This document shows, one piece after another, positions 1 to 25,739 of a stretch of DNA of 64,000 bases. The notes under the pieces were generated by a model. It saw nothing but the letters and a program-made list of their open reading frames with translations. It was not told the DNA's origin and did not search any database. Each line of letters starts with the position of its first letter. The first letter of the stretch is position 1. The translations under genes were made by a program, and so were the position numbers. Origin of the DNA: Hormiphora californensis (taxonomy: Eukaryota; Ctenophora; Tentaculata; Cydippida; Pleurobrachiidae); contig CM035358.1 in the NCBI GenBank assembly GCA_020137815.1, positions 1,421,033 through 1,485,032 of the forward strand. Direction: 5' to 3'.

Positions 1-1440
1 GGGAGTTATAGAAAGGGAAGGGGAGTGAGGGGGAAGTGTTATAGTTAGGGGGGAGAAAAAAAGGGAAGGGCCCTATTTTGGAGTAAAAATCATGAGGCGG
101 GCATCTTCATTTCTGTCTGTTTTGTCTGTCTGTCGTCTGCCCGTCTGTTGTTTTGTCTGTCGGGTTTTTTTTTTTTTTTGTCTGTCGTCTGTCTGTCTGT
201 CTGTCGTTGTCTGTTGATTTTTCTTTCCCTCTCCCCTTTATCTTTCCCACACTAACCCCAAGGGATTTAGCTTGGAAATTTGGAGTCCCGAATTTGTTTT
301 GTGCTCGGAATTTGAAAAGCTAAAAAATTTAAAAAAGACCCAACAACCCTTTTTTAAAAAAAAGGAAAAAACCCGCAAACAAAACACTTACAAACGAAAC
401 AAAATTTAACAAACAACGACAAAAAAGAAAATTACAAACCCGGGAAAAAATAAACATTCTTCAAAAAACCCCGATTTTAAAAACCAGGGGCGCAAACAAA
501 ATTTAAAACATTTTGGAGAAAAGGCTTATTTCCCCAACGGAAAAACCCCAAAAGGGGAAGAAGGTACAACGGGGGGGGGAAAGGGGGAGAGAGAGAGAGG
601 AGAGGGAGGGGGAGGAGGAGAGAAGGGGAGAGAGAAGAGAGAGAGAGAGAGAGAGAATAAAGATAAAGATAGCGAAAGAAGACAAAGTAAAAGACAATGA
701 AAGACCCTCTCTCGGCGTGTGATGTATACAAAAGATTCAAAAAAATAGCCCCAAAACTTTTAATGAGGGTTTAACAAAAAAACCTTACAATTAGTAGCCC
801 GGGGAACCTTGCCCCTTCACTTCTATGCCCAAAAATATCACGAGTACATGAAGAATTTCATTTCTTGATGGGGTTTTTAGCATAAAAAAAAGAAAGACCC
901 CGAAAAAGGGAACCCAAAATTCTCCTGTCTTAGGGGAATTTAAAACAAATTTAAATAGTTAAAAGAAGGGTTTGGCCCCAAAAATTTCCCAATTTTATCA
1001 ACATAGTCCCTTTGGAATAATGGGGTTTCGTTTTTTCTGGTATATAAATGAAAAAACAAAAATACATGAGTAGCACACACAAAGAGGAGAGTGTGTGTAA
1101 GGTCTAACTGTAGTGTCTTGGGGGAAATTTTTGGGCCCCAAAAAAAAGGAAAGGGCAAGGGGGGGGAAAAAAAAAGAGGTAGAAAAAAAAAAAAAAATTG
1201 GAAAAAAATTTTTTTTTTTTTAAAAAAAGGGGAAAAAAATTTTTAAAAAAAAAATTTTTTTTTTTTTAAAAAACCAATTACACAATTTTTTTTTTTTTTT
1301 CCTTTTTTTTCCTTTTAAAAAACCCCCGGGGGAAAAAAGTTTAAAAAACGCCAAAACCCCCCCCCAAAAAAAAAAAAGAATAATTTAAAGGGGGAGAGAG
1401 AGAGAAAAGGGGGGAAGGGGGAGAAAGATTCCATCGCCGT
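1..1440. other. Low-complexity, probably low-quality contig edge
   Basis: This stretch is dominated by homopolymer runs (long A, T, G and C tracts, especially 1160-1380), a TGTC-rich patch near 110-210 and a GA-rich patch at about 585-655. No exon with splice sites or a recognisable protein could be read on either strand. The blocky homopolymers are unlike the rest of the window and look like poorly corrected long-read sequence at a contig end. The C-terminal exons of the Rab3-like gene at 2624-3520 would be expected on this side but are not visible. Confidence 0.6.
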
Positions 1441-1622
1441 TAGAAGCAGCTGATACAAAAGATGCTGTGTGTACCGGTATAATCGGATCGATTAGCTTCA
1501 GCAGCAGACTACCGGAAAGCCGATTATATATATATCTCTCTCTCTCTCTCTCTCTTCCCCTTCATCCCTTCCTATCAACATCCAAACGGATCCTTGCAGT
1601 GACATCACGATATACAAAATCG

Positions 1623-1626
1623 GAGA

Positions 1627-1694
<68 letters not shown>

Positions 1695-1803
1695 AAGAAA
1701 GATAAGTTGGAAGTATTTGGATAGTATAATTGTGCACGCAGTATTGCAAGCTCCGAACGGAAACGACCAATAAACCATCCTTTGAGTAAAACGCTAAAAT
1801 GAT

Positions 1804-1853
<50 letters not shown>

Positions 1854-2035
1854 GAGAGAGAGGAGAGAGAGAGAGATGAATAGAGAGAAGAGAGAGATGA
1901 GGAGAGAGGAGAGGAGAGGGAGAGAGATGAGAGAGAGTCACACAGGAGAGTGAATGTCTTCGGAAGAGAAGGGGAGGACGGAGAGGGAGGAAATGAGAGG
2001 GAAGAGAGAGGGAGAGAGGAGAGAGGAGAGAAGAG

Positions 2036-2117
<82 letters not shown>
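1623..2117. repeat. (GA)n microsatellite cluster
   Basis: Two long GA tracts (about 1630-1694 and 1807-2117), the second with interruptions. Long reading frames over them encode only RE- or SL-repeats and are not genes. Similar GA/TC tracts occur at about 16320-16395, 19625-19670, 20466-20665, 21929-21990, 23293-23353, 25627-25740, 34331-34424, 48029-48111 and 48553-48642, always in introns or intergenic DNA. Confidence 0.9.
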
Positions 2118-3520
<1,403 letters not shown>

Positions 3521-4576
3521 GATGATGTTGTTATGTTGACTTGGAAAAACACAACTCTGTCTGGATAATTCAAGGATAGATAATCTGGACGTTCACTAAG
3601 CTTCGGTCATTACTAGCTAATGGATTATGGATGTATTATGAAGGTGATTGATAGTACATATCACAAATCGGATCAATTACGAAAATGAAAAAAAAAGGGA
3701 GAGAGCGATAGAGAGAGAAAGAGGGATGGAACTAGAAAGAAGAATTAAGACAGCGAGTCGAGATGAAAAGTATATATCTCGACGAGATCTATACTTTTCT
3801 GTTTTTCCTCTTGTTTGTGTTGTACTTGCAGTCATGCCAGGAGGATCATACACCACGTCCGGTGGATGTACTTCGTTTGAAATTTAGATTTCTCCTCTGA
3901 GATAAACAGATGTATAGAGAGAGGGTTGTGTACATGTGAACTCTTTTAGTTGCATGTCTTTGGATTTTGTCTCAGTTCTCAATATAGCGGAAAACAGCCG
4001 TACGCAATTGAACGGTACTTTGCCAGGACCTTGTTGTAATGCTCTGAATCTAGGTAGTGTTGGACTATTATTCAAGTTCATAATCCAGCCCTGACTGAAC
4101 TAAGCAGTGTAATAATAGTATGTATTATTATCTTATGTCACTATTATTATTATTATTTTTAATTATCTGTTGCACCACAAACTGGTATATCTGTTTAACA
4201 CCCTATTACAAATATATAGTAAAATGAACGAGTTATTGGGCATATCTAATCATCCCCCGCTGTTGAAGACGGATACTCAATGGTCTTGGTGCTCTAGGAT
4301 TGTTGGCATATGGAGCTATGATAATTTTAGACACATTTATTATTTGATTAAATATGGTAATTTCTTTATTTTAGTTTGGGGTGAACAGTAGGAAAAGAAT
4401 GGACTTTAGGGACAGTTAGGTTTTCAACAGTCTCTTTTGGAATACTGCTGTATAAATTTACATGATAATGCTATGATCGCTTGTCATCATTGTTTAGATC
4501 TTACAGATAAACATTTTTATTTTTCAGATACCGTGATGCTTCATTTGTTTTGGATCATCGTACAATTGCTGTGCAG
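3521..4576. other. Intergenic or unassigned region
   Basis: Likely contains the Rab3 promoter or 5' UTR (minus strand) and the missing 5' exons of the small membrane protein gene (plus strand). A short frame starting at 3833, after an acceptor-like AG, begins MPGGSYTTSGGC and could be a first exon with a donor at the GTGGAT site, but nothing confirms it. No other coding signal seen. Confidence 0.35.
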
Positions 4577-4610
4577 TGGCGGTGATTTCAATGTACCTCA
4601 GCACTAGAAA

Positions 4611-7600
4611 CAGGGTGTGAAATGCATGTCGTGTTTGCTAGTCGCGAGCGCGCTTGCGAGACAAGCAAACACGTCAAGGTTCATTAACAAGCATGCTGCT
4701 CAGTCATTTTAGATTTAATACACAATGTAAGGATACCATGTAATAGGTGAGACTCTTGCCGTCACCCTCGTTCAAGTCCCGTGAAAAACGGAGCAGTACA
4801 CGCAAACTGATGCCCATTTTCCTCGCGTGACCCCGATTCAGCAGTTTGAGACACCAACTCTTTAGGGGGCCATATCTCAGGAACCAGACAAGATAGGAAA
4901 AATCGCCGTCTAACGAGGCGTACAGTTTTTAATCTAGTTTACCACTGTACCGGCCGTTTCACTCTTCGACCTAAAACAAAAATCGCAACCCCACAAAACT
5001 TCAAAATAATGAAATTCGCATCTCGCATGTCGTGTTGCATGTCGTGTCATGTTATTGACGCGCTCGCGTTCAACTCTCACACAGCAGCTGCAGAACATGG
5101 CGGGAAACATCGAGGAGTAGAGAGAGGGTCGGTGCCGAATCAAATATTTCTTGATCTTGATCTACTCCATCTCTCAGCTATCCTACCACTCATCAACTCG
5201 ATCTCTAAGCTACCCTACCCCTCATCTACTCCATCTTTCAGCTACCCTACCCCTCATCTACTCCATCTTTCAGCTACCCTACCCCTTATCTAGTCCATCT
5301 CTCAGCTACCCTACTCCTCATCTACTCCATCTCTCAGCTTCCCTATAAGGGAAGCATAGAGATGGAAACGATTAGGGGTAGGGAATCCCTACCCATAATC
5401 GTTTCCATCTCTATGCTTCCCTAACCCTCATCAACTCCATCTTTCAGCTACCCTACCCCTAATCTAGTCCATCTCTCCGCTACCCTACTCCTCATCTACT
5501 CCATCTCTCAGCTACCCTACCTCCCATTTACTCCATCTCTCAGCTACCCTACCTCCCATTTACTCCATCTCTCAGCTTCCCTACCTCCCATTTACTCCAT
5601 CTCTCAGCTTACCTACCTCCCATTTACTCCATCTCTCAGCTTCCCTACCTCCCATTTACTCCATCCCTGCCTCCCATCTACTCCATCTCTCAGCTACCCT
5701 ACCTCCCATTTACTCCATCTCTCAGCTACCCTACCTCCCATTTACTCCATCTCTCAGCTTCCCTACCTCCCATTTACTCCATCTCTCAGCTTACCTACCT
5801 CCCATTTACTCCATCTCTCAGCTTCCCTACCTCCCATTTACTCCATCCCTGCCTCCCATTTACTCCATCTCTCAGCTTCCCTACCTCCCATTCACTCCAT
5901 CTTTCAGCTTCCCTACCTCCCGTTTACTCCATCTCTCAGCTTCCCTACCTCCCATTTACTCCATCCCTGCCTCCCATTTACTCCATCTCTCAGCTTCCCT
6001 ACCTCCCATTCACTCCAACTCTCAGCTACCCTACCTCCCATTTACTCCATCTCTCAGCTTCCCTACCTCCCATTTACTCCATCTCTCAGCTTACCTACCT
6101 CCCATTTACTCCATCCCTCACCTTCCCTACCTCCCATTTACTCCATCTCTCAGCTTCCCTACCTCCCATTTACTCCATCTCTCAGCTACCCTACCTCCCA
6201 TTTACTTCATCTCTCAGCTTCCCTACCTCCCGTTTACTCCATCTCTCAGCTTCCCTACCTCGCATTTACTCCATCCCTGCCTCCCATTTACTCCATCTCT
6301 CAGCTTCCCTACCTCCCATTCACTCCATCTCTCAGCTACCCTACCTCCCATTTACTCCATCTCTCAGCTTCTCTACCTCCCATTTACTCCATCTCTCAGC
6401 TTCCCTACCTCCCATTTACTCCATCCCTCAGCTTCCCTACCTCCCATTTACTCCATCTCTCAGCTTCCCTACCTCCCATTTACTCCATCTCTCAGCTACC
6501 CTACCTCCCATTTACTTCATCTCTCAGCTTCCCTACCTCCCATTTACTCCATCTCTCATTTCCCTACCTCCCATTTACTCCATCGCTTACCTTCCCTACC
6601 TCCCATTTACTCCATCTCTCAGCTTCCCTACCTCCCATTTACTCCATCTCTCAGCTACCCTACCTCCCGTTTACTTCATCTCTCAGCTTCCCTACCTCCC
6701 ATTTACTCCATCTCTCAGCTTCCCTACCTCCCATTTACTCCATCGCTTACCTTCCCTACCTCCCATTTACTCCATCTCTCAGTTTCCCAACCTCCCATTT
6801 ACTCCATCTCTCAGCTTCCTTACCTCCCATAAATACTCCATCTCTCAGCTTCCCTACCTCCCATTTACTCCATCTCTCAGCTTCCCTACCTCCCATTTAC
6901 TCCATCGCTTACCTTCCCTACCTCCCATTTACTCCATCTCTCAGCTTCCCTACCTCACATTTACTCCATCTCTTACCTTTATCTCTTACCTTCCCTACCT
7001 CTCATTTACTCCATCTCTCAGCTTCCTTACCTCCCATAAATACTCCATCTCTCAGCTTCCCTACCTCCCATTTACTCCATCTCTCAGCTTCCTTACCTCC
7101 CATAAATACTCCATCTCTCAGCTTCCCTACCTCCCATTTACTCCATCTCTCAGCTTCCTTACCTCCCATAAATACTCCATCTCTCAGCTTCCCTACCTCC
7201 CATTTACTCCATCTCTCAGCTTCACTACCTCCCATTTACTCCATCGCTTACCTTCCCTACCTCCCATTTACTCCATCTCTCAGCTTCCCTACCTCCCATT
7301 TACTCCATCTCTCAGCTTCTTTACCTCCCATTTACTCCATCTCTCATTTATCCTAACTGCTAACATTCCTACCCCTGAGAGATGGAGTAAATGGGAGGTA
7401 AGGAAGCTGAGAGATGGAGTAAATGGGAGGTAGGAAAGCTGAGAGATGGAGTAAATGGGTGGTAGGGTAGCTGAGAGATGGAGTAAATGGCAGGTAGGGA
7501 AGCTGAGGGATGGAGTAAATGGGAGGTAGGGAAGCTGAGAGATGGAGTAAATGGGAGGTAAGTAAGCTGAGAGATGGAGTAAATGGGAGGTCCGAGGTAG

Positions 7601-8506
7601 GGTAGCTGAGAGATGGAGTAAATGGGAGGTAGGGTAGCTGAGAGATGGAGTAGATGAGGAGTAGGGTAGCGGAGAGATGGACTAGATTAGGGGTAGGGTA
7701 GCTGAAAGATGGAGTTGATGAGGGCTAGGGAAGCATAGAGATGGAAAAGATTATGGATAGGGATTCCCTACCCCTAATCGTTTCCATCTCTATGCTTCCC
7801 TTATAGGGAAGCTGAGAGATGGAGTAGATGAGGAGTAGGGTAGCTGAGAGATGGACTAGATAAGGGGTAGGGTAGCTGAAAGATGGAGTAGATGAGGGGT
7901 AGGGTAGCTTAGAGATCGAGTTGATGAGTGGTAGGATAGCTGAGAGATGGAGTAGATCAAGATCAAGAAATATTTGATTCGGCACCGACCCTCTCTCTAC
8001 TCCTCGATGTTTCCCGCCATGTTCTGCAGCTGCTGTGTGAGAGTTGAACGCGAGCGCGTCAATAACATGACACGACATGCAACACGACATGCGAGATGCG
8101 AATTTCATTATTTTGAAGTTTTGTGGGGTTGCGATTTTTGTTTTAGGTCGGAGAGTGAAACGGCCGGTACAGTGGTAAACTAGATTAAAAACTGTACGCC
8201 TCGTTAGACGGCGATTTTTCCTATCTTGTCTGGTTCCTGAGATATGGCCCCCTAAAGAGTTGGTGTCTCAAACTGCTGAATCGGGGTCACGCGAGGAAAA
8301 TGGGCATCAGTTTGCGTGTACTGCTCCGTTTTTCACGGGACTTGAACGAGGGTGACGGCAAGAGTCTCACCTATTACATGGTATCCTTACATTGTGTATT
8401 AAATCTAAAATGACTGAGCAGCATGCTTGTTAATGAACCTTGACGTGTTTGCTTGTCTCGCAAGCGCGCTCGCGACTAGCAAACACGACATGCAGTTCAC
8501 ACCCTG
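4611..8506. mobile_element. 3.9-kb foldback (long terminal inverted repeat) element
   Basis: Non-coding element bounded by inverted termini starting CAGGGTGTGAA, with a direct duplication AGAAA on each side (4606-4610 and 8507-8511). The arms (about 4611-5420 and 7727-8506) are nearly identical inverted copies about 0.8 kb long; the outermost 21 bp differ by one base. A nested palindrome lies at the inner end of each arm (about 5341-5422 and 7727-7805). Between the arms lies a 32-bp minisatellite that runs forward and then inverts. No transposase was found, so it would be mobilised in trans. The CAG-type terminus recalls hAT-like elements, but a 5-bp duplication is not the usual 8 bp, so the superfamily is open. 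Confidence 0.85.
5422..7726. repeat. 32-bp minisatellite in opposed orientation inside the foldback element
   Basis: Tandem unit of about 32 bp, roughly TACTCCATCTCTCAGCTT plus CCCTACCTCCCATT, with variants (ACC for TCC, GCTTACCT, a TAAA insertion). It runs in one direction from about 5422 to 7365. After a short junction near 7340-7375 the same unit runs as its reverse complement to about 7726. Simpler units of the same family continue into both arms. Period irregularity and degeneracy argue against a CRISPR array. It is non-coding. Confidence 0.9.
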
Positions 8507-9130
8507 AGAAAGTTCGGACGGATAATAGTTATCATTGCCAAGGCTGTCACTGTGGTGATAGGTTTGGTCGTCGTGGGTGCAAATCTTACAAATATCGTTT
8601 TCATTTTCATGAGTAAGTATAAAACTTAATAATTAACAAAATTCATGGGCCAATTTTTCGTGCCAGCTATTTTTTAATTTTTGGCTAACCGATTCAGGGC
8701 TGGATTCGGAATGGTAATTATTTGAGGGCCAAACAATTAGATTTGTACTTACCCTCGTTGAACTGGGTCGCACAATTCTCCTGACAGGCTCAATTGCTCT
8801 CTTTTTCCTTTGGATTGTTACCTCAAATGAACCAGGTCAGTTGAATTCTGGTAAATCTTGGTCCGCAGACCACTATTTTTTGGCAGATAAATTCACACCA
8901 AAGTTATGCTTCACCGCCGTATTCCCAATATGCGTGCATTAGTATGCGATTATAATCCACTATTTGCTGTTTCAGGTGTACAGCCGAACCAACAAGGTCA
9001 CGTGCTAAATCTGAACCAGCAAGGATATCATCCAAATCAGAAACAACAAGGATACCCTCCCAATACAAATCAGCAAGGTCACGTGCCTAATCCGAACCAG
9101 CAAGGACAACTACCGGGGGTGGATGAATGA

Positions 9131-10618
9131 TTTTTCTCCAGGGGGACTTTGCTGGGCGCCGTTACGATCTGGGTGTTTGGTGGCCTGTTTACAGGTGCAC
9201 GCTTCCAAAAATTTGATTCATTAAAATGGCTCTAACCGCTAAACCACTCAACCGTTTTGGCTAATTCAAAGTTTATCTGGTAGGAAATGTCAAGGCCTAA
9301 CCCTAACCCAAACCCAAGCCCTAACCCTAACCCCACTTTAGCCCTAACCGGGGCCTAACCCTAAAAAAACGTTTGTCAGCACTCACCAAACACCCAGATT
9401 TTAAGTATCCCGGTAAATCGGGGTCCGACTGTATGGTGTGGTGTGGGGAAGCCTTCGGATTCCAGTTTCTACGTATGCTGCAGACCCCTCTCACCTCTGA
9501 CGAGGGGCCTGGAGTAGTGGAGTGAACAACAGTCGGCACGTAGCTCAAATGCTCTGACAAGGCGGGCCGCAGTGCTTTATTTTAGCGCTTGAGAACTGCT
9601 CCTTTTGCGAAATTGATTATTGGGTCATCAAGGTTATGTCTAAGGGCTGCCAATTCCCAGCATTTGTAAATTGGTGCCAGGTGCTTGTGGGACATCAGGA
9701 AAATGTTTAGAACGACTCAGAAGTCAGGAAAGATTTTTAAAAAGATCGCAAGATTTTGGAAATTCAGAATTGAAATGTTTCGACAGCGCGCGGCTCCTTT
9801 TCAAAATTATCCTGCTATGCGCGTCACTCACTTGCGTCGAAGTGATAAATTTATCGCACAACATGTTTGTTTGTATTAAGCAGATAACTAAAATTTGGAT
9901 TATTTGAATAGTCAATATTAAAAATGATACAAGAATATTTAATAGTTATAGAAACCTCAACCTATTTCCAACACATTCAACCCCTCTCTCCCATCCTTAC
10001 AAAACACTCATCCAACGATTTTCTAGTTCTACATTTCGATTCCCAAATCACACACATAAGAAATTCACTCACCGGGATCAATTAAAGGGAAACTGAGCAT
10101 AAAATAACCCGGAAATTATGAACTCTGTCAAAGAAAGTCAAGCTGAAAAACGCACACACACGGGAGAAATGAAGAATAGATGGGCAATCAGTGGGCAAGA
10201 GTTTTGGGGCGAGAAAGAAGAAAATGGGCCGAATGTTGCTACATACTCAGAACATTTACTAAATGATTTAGCAAAAGAAGATTTAACGCCACTCGTGAAA
10301 GTGCTCTGTTACATAAATTAATTGTTTTTTTCTGGTATTTCCAATTATAACAATATCTCTATCATTACGTGAAAAGGGGGCTGGGCCGTCATGAACAATA
10401 CCCAGTTGTCGTTGTCCTCTACATCTGAACCTCTCTTTCTCTGATCTCTCTCTATTTCTATCTACCTTTCTCTCTCAGTTCATTTTCCTATGAAATCTCT
10501 CGCTACTCTATCTCTACACGCGTACACTCTCTCATTAGTCACCTTGAAATGTCACTATCACACACCTCTCTCTCTCTCTGTTTCTCAAAGAGTCAGACAA
10601 TCAGAAAGTTTTTCTGAC
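9131..10618. other. Intergenic region between the NQQG gene and MNK
   Basis: About 1.5 kb. It contains a telomere-like CCCTAA patch (9294-9368) and AT-rich DNA. A 67-codon frame at 10118-10321 has no splice signals, repeats or family resemblance, so I did not call it. The MNK stop codon lies at 10619 on the minus strand, so this side should hold the MNK 3' UTR. Confidence 0.5.
9294..9368. repeat. Interstitial telomere-like CCCTAA patch
   Basis: Degenerate copies of CCCTAA (reverse complement TTAGGG), including two adjacent perfect units, mixed with CCCAAA and GCCCTAA variants. Short and imperfect, so it is not a telomere. Confidence 0.7.
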
Positions 10619-22593
<11,975 letters not shown>

Positions 22594-23009
22594 CTGGGAG
22601 AGAGAGAGTGGGGTGTTAGGAATGAGCAACTGGTGTTAAAATAGTTATTGTTCTGTCTATTGGGTTTTGTTTCTTGGAAAATTGCCAAATTTAATGAGCA
22701 AAACATCCGCACAATATCCACCCTCCCACTCTTTAACACCATGGCCCACCAAAACAAAAACTAAATACCACATCATGAACCAGATGTCTGAATAAAACGT
22801 GACAATTGGGCAATTGAATTCGTTTGAGAATCAAAATAACAAAATGTTATCCCGTGTTATCCGATATTACAATTCGAAACAGCTGTGATACTATTCCTGG
22901 AATCAAAATGTCATTATTATCTACGTGTTATGAAACTAGGGCTGTCTCTCTATTTTTTATACTCCCCATCTTAGAAAAGGATGAAGATAATTCTATTTCC
23001 GAACCACCC

Positions 23010-23135
23010 AGATTTACTAACCACCCGGAACCACTAACCACCCGGAACGGAACGAAACCACTAACCACCCGGAACCCCTAACCACCCGGAACCCTTAGCC
23101 ACCCAAAACGAAACCACTAACCACCCGGAACCACC
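23010..23135. repeat. ACCACCCGGAAC tandem patch
   Basis: Irregular tandem copies of ACCACCCGGAACC/ACTAACCACCCGGAAC. Non-coding. Confidence 0.7.
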
Positions 23136-23292
23136 TACCATGGTACTCAGCTAACTCCAAATGGGAACAGCTGTGGGCCAGCACGCCAACCACACACATC
23201 CTATAATCACAACAAATATAGGAAGACTGCAACAAAGAGAAGACACGAAAATGTTGTGATAGCGTTCGAGAAATGCGAGCTTTTATAGAGGC

Positions 23293-23357
<65 letters not shown>

Positions 23358-23834
23358 GCGATGGCTTCTAGAAAAATTATGCGCCCATACGAAGTCTCGT
23401 GATGCCTCAAAGGGGACCTGCATTAGCATGATAACAAGTGAAAAAAGAGAGAACGAGAGGGAGAGAGAGATGCATACATTATGCCGGATATGTAATCCCC
23501 GGTCCCTGTCCAATTTTGTGCTGCAAACATCACAGATGGTTTTGGCGTGTATTTTGCTGTTTTGTTTGCACTGTAACAGTCTAGGCAGCATGAGAGGAGG
23601 GAGTGAGAGATGGAGAGAGCAAAAAGAGAGAAAAGGAGGGAGAGTGATAGATGGAGATGGAGAAAAGGAGGGAGTGAGAGGCCGAATGAAAGGGAGATAA
23701 AAACAGAGAGAGATAGGCAAAAAATGAAATTCTAAATTTAATTTTCTTTAAATTATGTGAGATGCATCATATAGCAAGGAACTGCAGTAATTCAAGATGG
23801 AGCTGTAACAAAATCAGGTACGTGTTACATAAAC

Positions 23835-24020
23835 AAACGAACAAACATACTAACAAACTAACTAACAAACTAACTAACAGACGAACAAACAAAGACATAC
23901 AAACAAATAGACAAACAAACAAACAGATGAACAAACAAACAGACAAACAAATAGACGACCAAACTAACTAACAGACAAACAAATAGACAAACAAACAAAC
24001 AGACAAACAAACAAACAGAC
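23835..24020. repeat. (AACA/GACA)n-rich tract
   Basis: Degenerate tetranucleotide tract of AACA with GACA and TAAC variants. It resembles an older, decayed version of the pure GACA/TGTC tracts at 41034 and 50595. Confidence 0.7.
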
Positions 24021-24642
24021 GAACAAACAGATGAAAAAGATTACAAAAAAAAACAAAAAACACACAGCTATAGAACCAACAAACAAGTATCGTAGACGGA
24101 CAAAAGACAGAAAATCAACAAACAAAATCTGCCAGTAGTTGCAAAACATGGGGCCACGTGGCTATCATTATTTGTAAATAGCTCTGCGTGGCACACACAA
24201 CGTGGTCAACACTAACAGTGGAACTGCAGCGGAATATAGAGAAACCTCATTAGGTTAGGACATGTGGGATAGCCAGGGGGCACAGAGAGAAAGAAAAAGA
24301 GAGAGAAAGAAAGAGAGAGAAACCAAACCTAAAAAGGGAGTGGGGTAGGAAGAGAGTTGTTTACATTTGTAAAGTGCGGGGCTTGCGAGAGGCAGTCTAG
24401 CTTGGCAAGGAAGGGAGCTGTCAGAAAGCGAGTGAGCGACAGGAAAAGACAGGAAAGAAGAAAACAGTGAACAAATTTACAGAAAATGTGATAGATAAAA
24501 AAGGTGTGTTGGCCATAACACATGTCTGTGTGTCACACACATGTTGTCTGTGTGTCATTTCCCAAGGGAGACTGCAGTAGTCATTTTCGTGTTTATTCCC
24601 CCTGTATGATATGATAGTGCTAACTTTCGCTCTGATCTGATA

Positions 24643-25133
24643 CAATTGAGGTAAACGGAAGCCACACATTTTGTTTGTTTGTGATTGCTGCGTCTGGAGG
24701 ATGACCTGCCCGAAAGCAATAGAGGCCGCACCGAACACGCTTATAAGGCGCCCCAGCACGTCCACCACTCCGCCGTAGCAAGGCCACCCACCAATCAGTT
24801 TATGCAGAGCATGTTACTTCAGACGCTCCAGGAAGACCGTGGTCAACCACTGGCGACACTGAGCGGCGAAAGCCGTACGGCGTCGACAGGGGTATCACAC
24901 TACTCCTGGCCTAAATCAAAACACTAGACAAAAGTACAATACAGTGAACAACTTGTACCGGTCTAGACAAGACACTAGACAGTGTAAAATACAATATCAA
25001 GTCAATGTACAATTTGTACCGGTCTACAAGAGGTAGAGAAATAGCGACGAAACATACATCAAACTGCAAAAACGTGAACTCTACACATATCGTGTCATGA
25101 TACAAACTGTGTAGCGTCCGTTTACCTCAATTG
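24643..25133. mobile_element. About 0.5-kb inverted-repeat element (MITE)
   Basis: Inverted 25-bp termini starting CAATTGAGGTAAACGGA (23 of 25 match). The interior carries two direct copies of a TACAA..TTGTACCGGTCTA motif. An 80-codon frame inside it has no family resemblance. Probably non-autonomous. Confidence 0.65.
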
Positions 25134-25508
25134 TCCTTTACATTTCTAAAAACTGACATATCTCTCTCAGAATAGTGTTGTACATTCTTCCCACATTAGT
25201 ACTCAATACCCACATTTTACTGTTAAATCATACCCACATTTTGTTGATCTACCGAACCCTCACAAATTGGGAGTGAGCCACACGCCCACACAAACATTTC
25301 GTTTTTTCAGTTTGTTTGTGGTTCATTTGTTAGTTTGTATGTTTGTATGTCAGTGTCAAACAAATTGTTTGTTTGTTTGTTTGTTTGTTTGTATGTGACT
25401 GTGAACAGTGCGTGTAGAATGATCAAAGGTTCACCCCTCACTATACCCGCCGTTATGACGCAACGTATACCCTCATCAAATCCCTATTGATCACACACAA
25501 ACCGTTAC

Positions 25509-25596
25509 CTCCCGCAATATTCACAACCTTCCCCCTCATATTAGAAGGAATTTCCCCTTTCTCTCTCGGGGAGTTTTGAATGAGGGCACTTGGAAA
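25509..25596 (-). CDS. Candidate 5' coding exon of MNK (unconfirmed)
   Basis: A short frame beginning FPSALIQNSPREKGEIPS and ending in a good donor (GGAG|GTAACG) at 25509. It enters in phase 0 and leaves in phase 1, exactly what is needed between the candidate first exon at 28332-28442 and the MNK exon starting at 22593. The acceptor (GGCAAG) has only a weak pyrimidine tract, though a long CT repeat lies just upstream. No homology supports it. Confidence 0.3.
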
Positions 25597-25630
25597 CTTG
25601 CCAATGATAGGGATACTAGGATGGTAGGGA

Positions 25631-25739
<109 letters not shown>

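Larger units (their letters stand above)
4577..9130 (+). pseudogene. Small membrane protein gene with NQQG-repeat tail, exon split by a foldback element
   Basis: Not assigned to a family. Exon pieces: 4577-4610 plus 8512-8616 (one exon if the element and one copy of the 5-bp duplication are removed), then 8741-8835 and 8976-9130 (stop). Across the removed insert the frame reads AVISMYLSTRKFGRIIVI without a stop. The next residues form hydrophobic stretches, including VIIAKAVTVVIGLVVVG and TILLTGSIALFFLWIV, so at least two membrane segments are likely. The C-terminal tail is a hydrophilic, glutamine-rich repeat (NQQGY/H-x-PN, five NQQG-like or QQG units). The donor at 8616 (GTATAA) was chosen over the stronger GTAAGT at 8613 because only the former keeps the phase with exon 8741. 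Alternatively an acceptor in the element's right terminus (AG at 8493-8494) could make a new exon start, since the frame is open from there. The 5' end of the gene is not identified. Confidence 0.5.
22594..25508. other. MNK 5' region or intron, repeat-rich
   Basis: Holds a CCACCCGGAACC tandem patch (about 23010-23135), a GA microsatellite, an AACA/GACA-rich tract (about 23835-24020) and a 0.5-kb inverted-repeat element (24643-25133). No exon with convincing splice sites was seen apart from the candidate at 25509. Confidence 0.45.

Noticed and set aside
5422-7365. CRISPR-like regular repeats
   Set aside because: The units are contiguous and degenerate with no unique spacers, inside a eukaryotic foldback element.
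10118-10321. 67-codon hydrophilic frame with ATG
   Set aside because: Isolated, no splice signals or family resemblance. Could be a small protein, but nothing supports it.
24685-24927. 80-codon frame MLRLEDDLPESNRGRTEHAY
   Set aside because: Lies inside the 24643-25133 inverted-repeat element, with no transposase motif.
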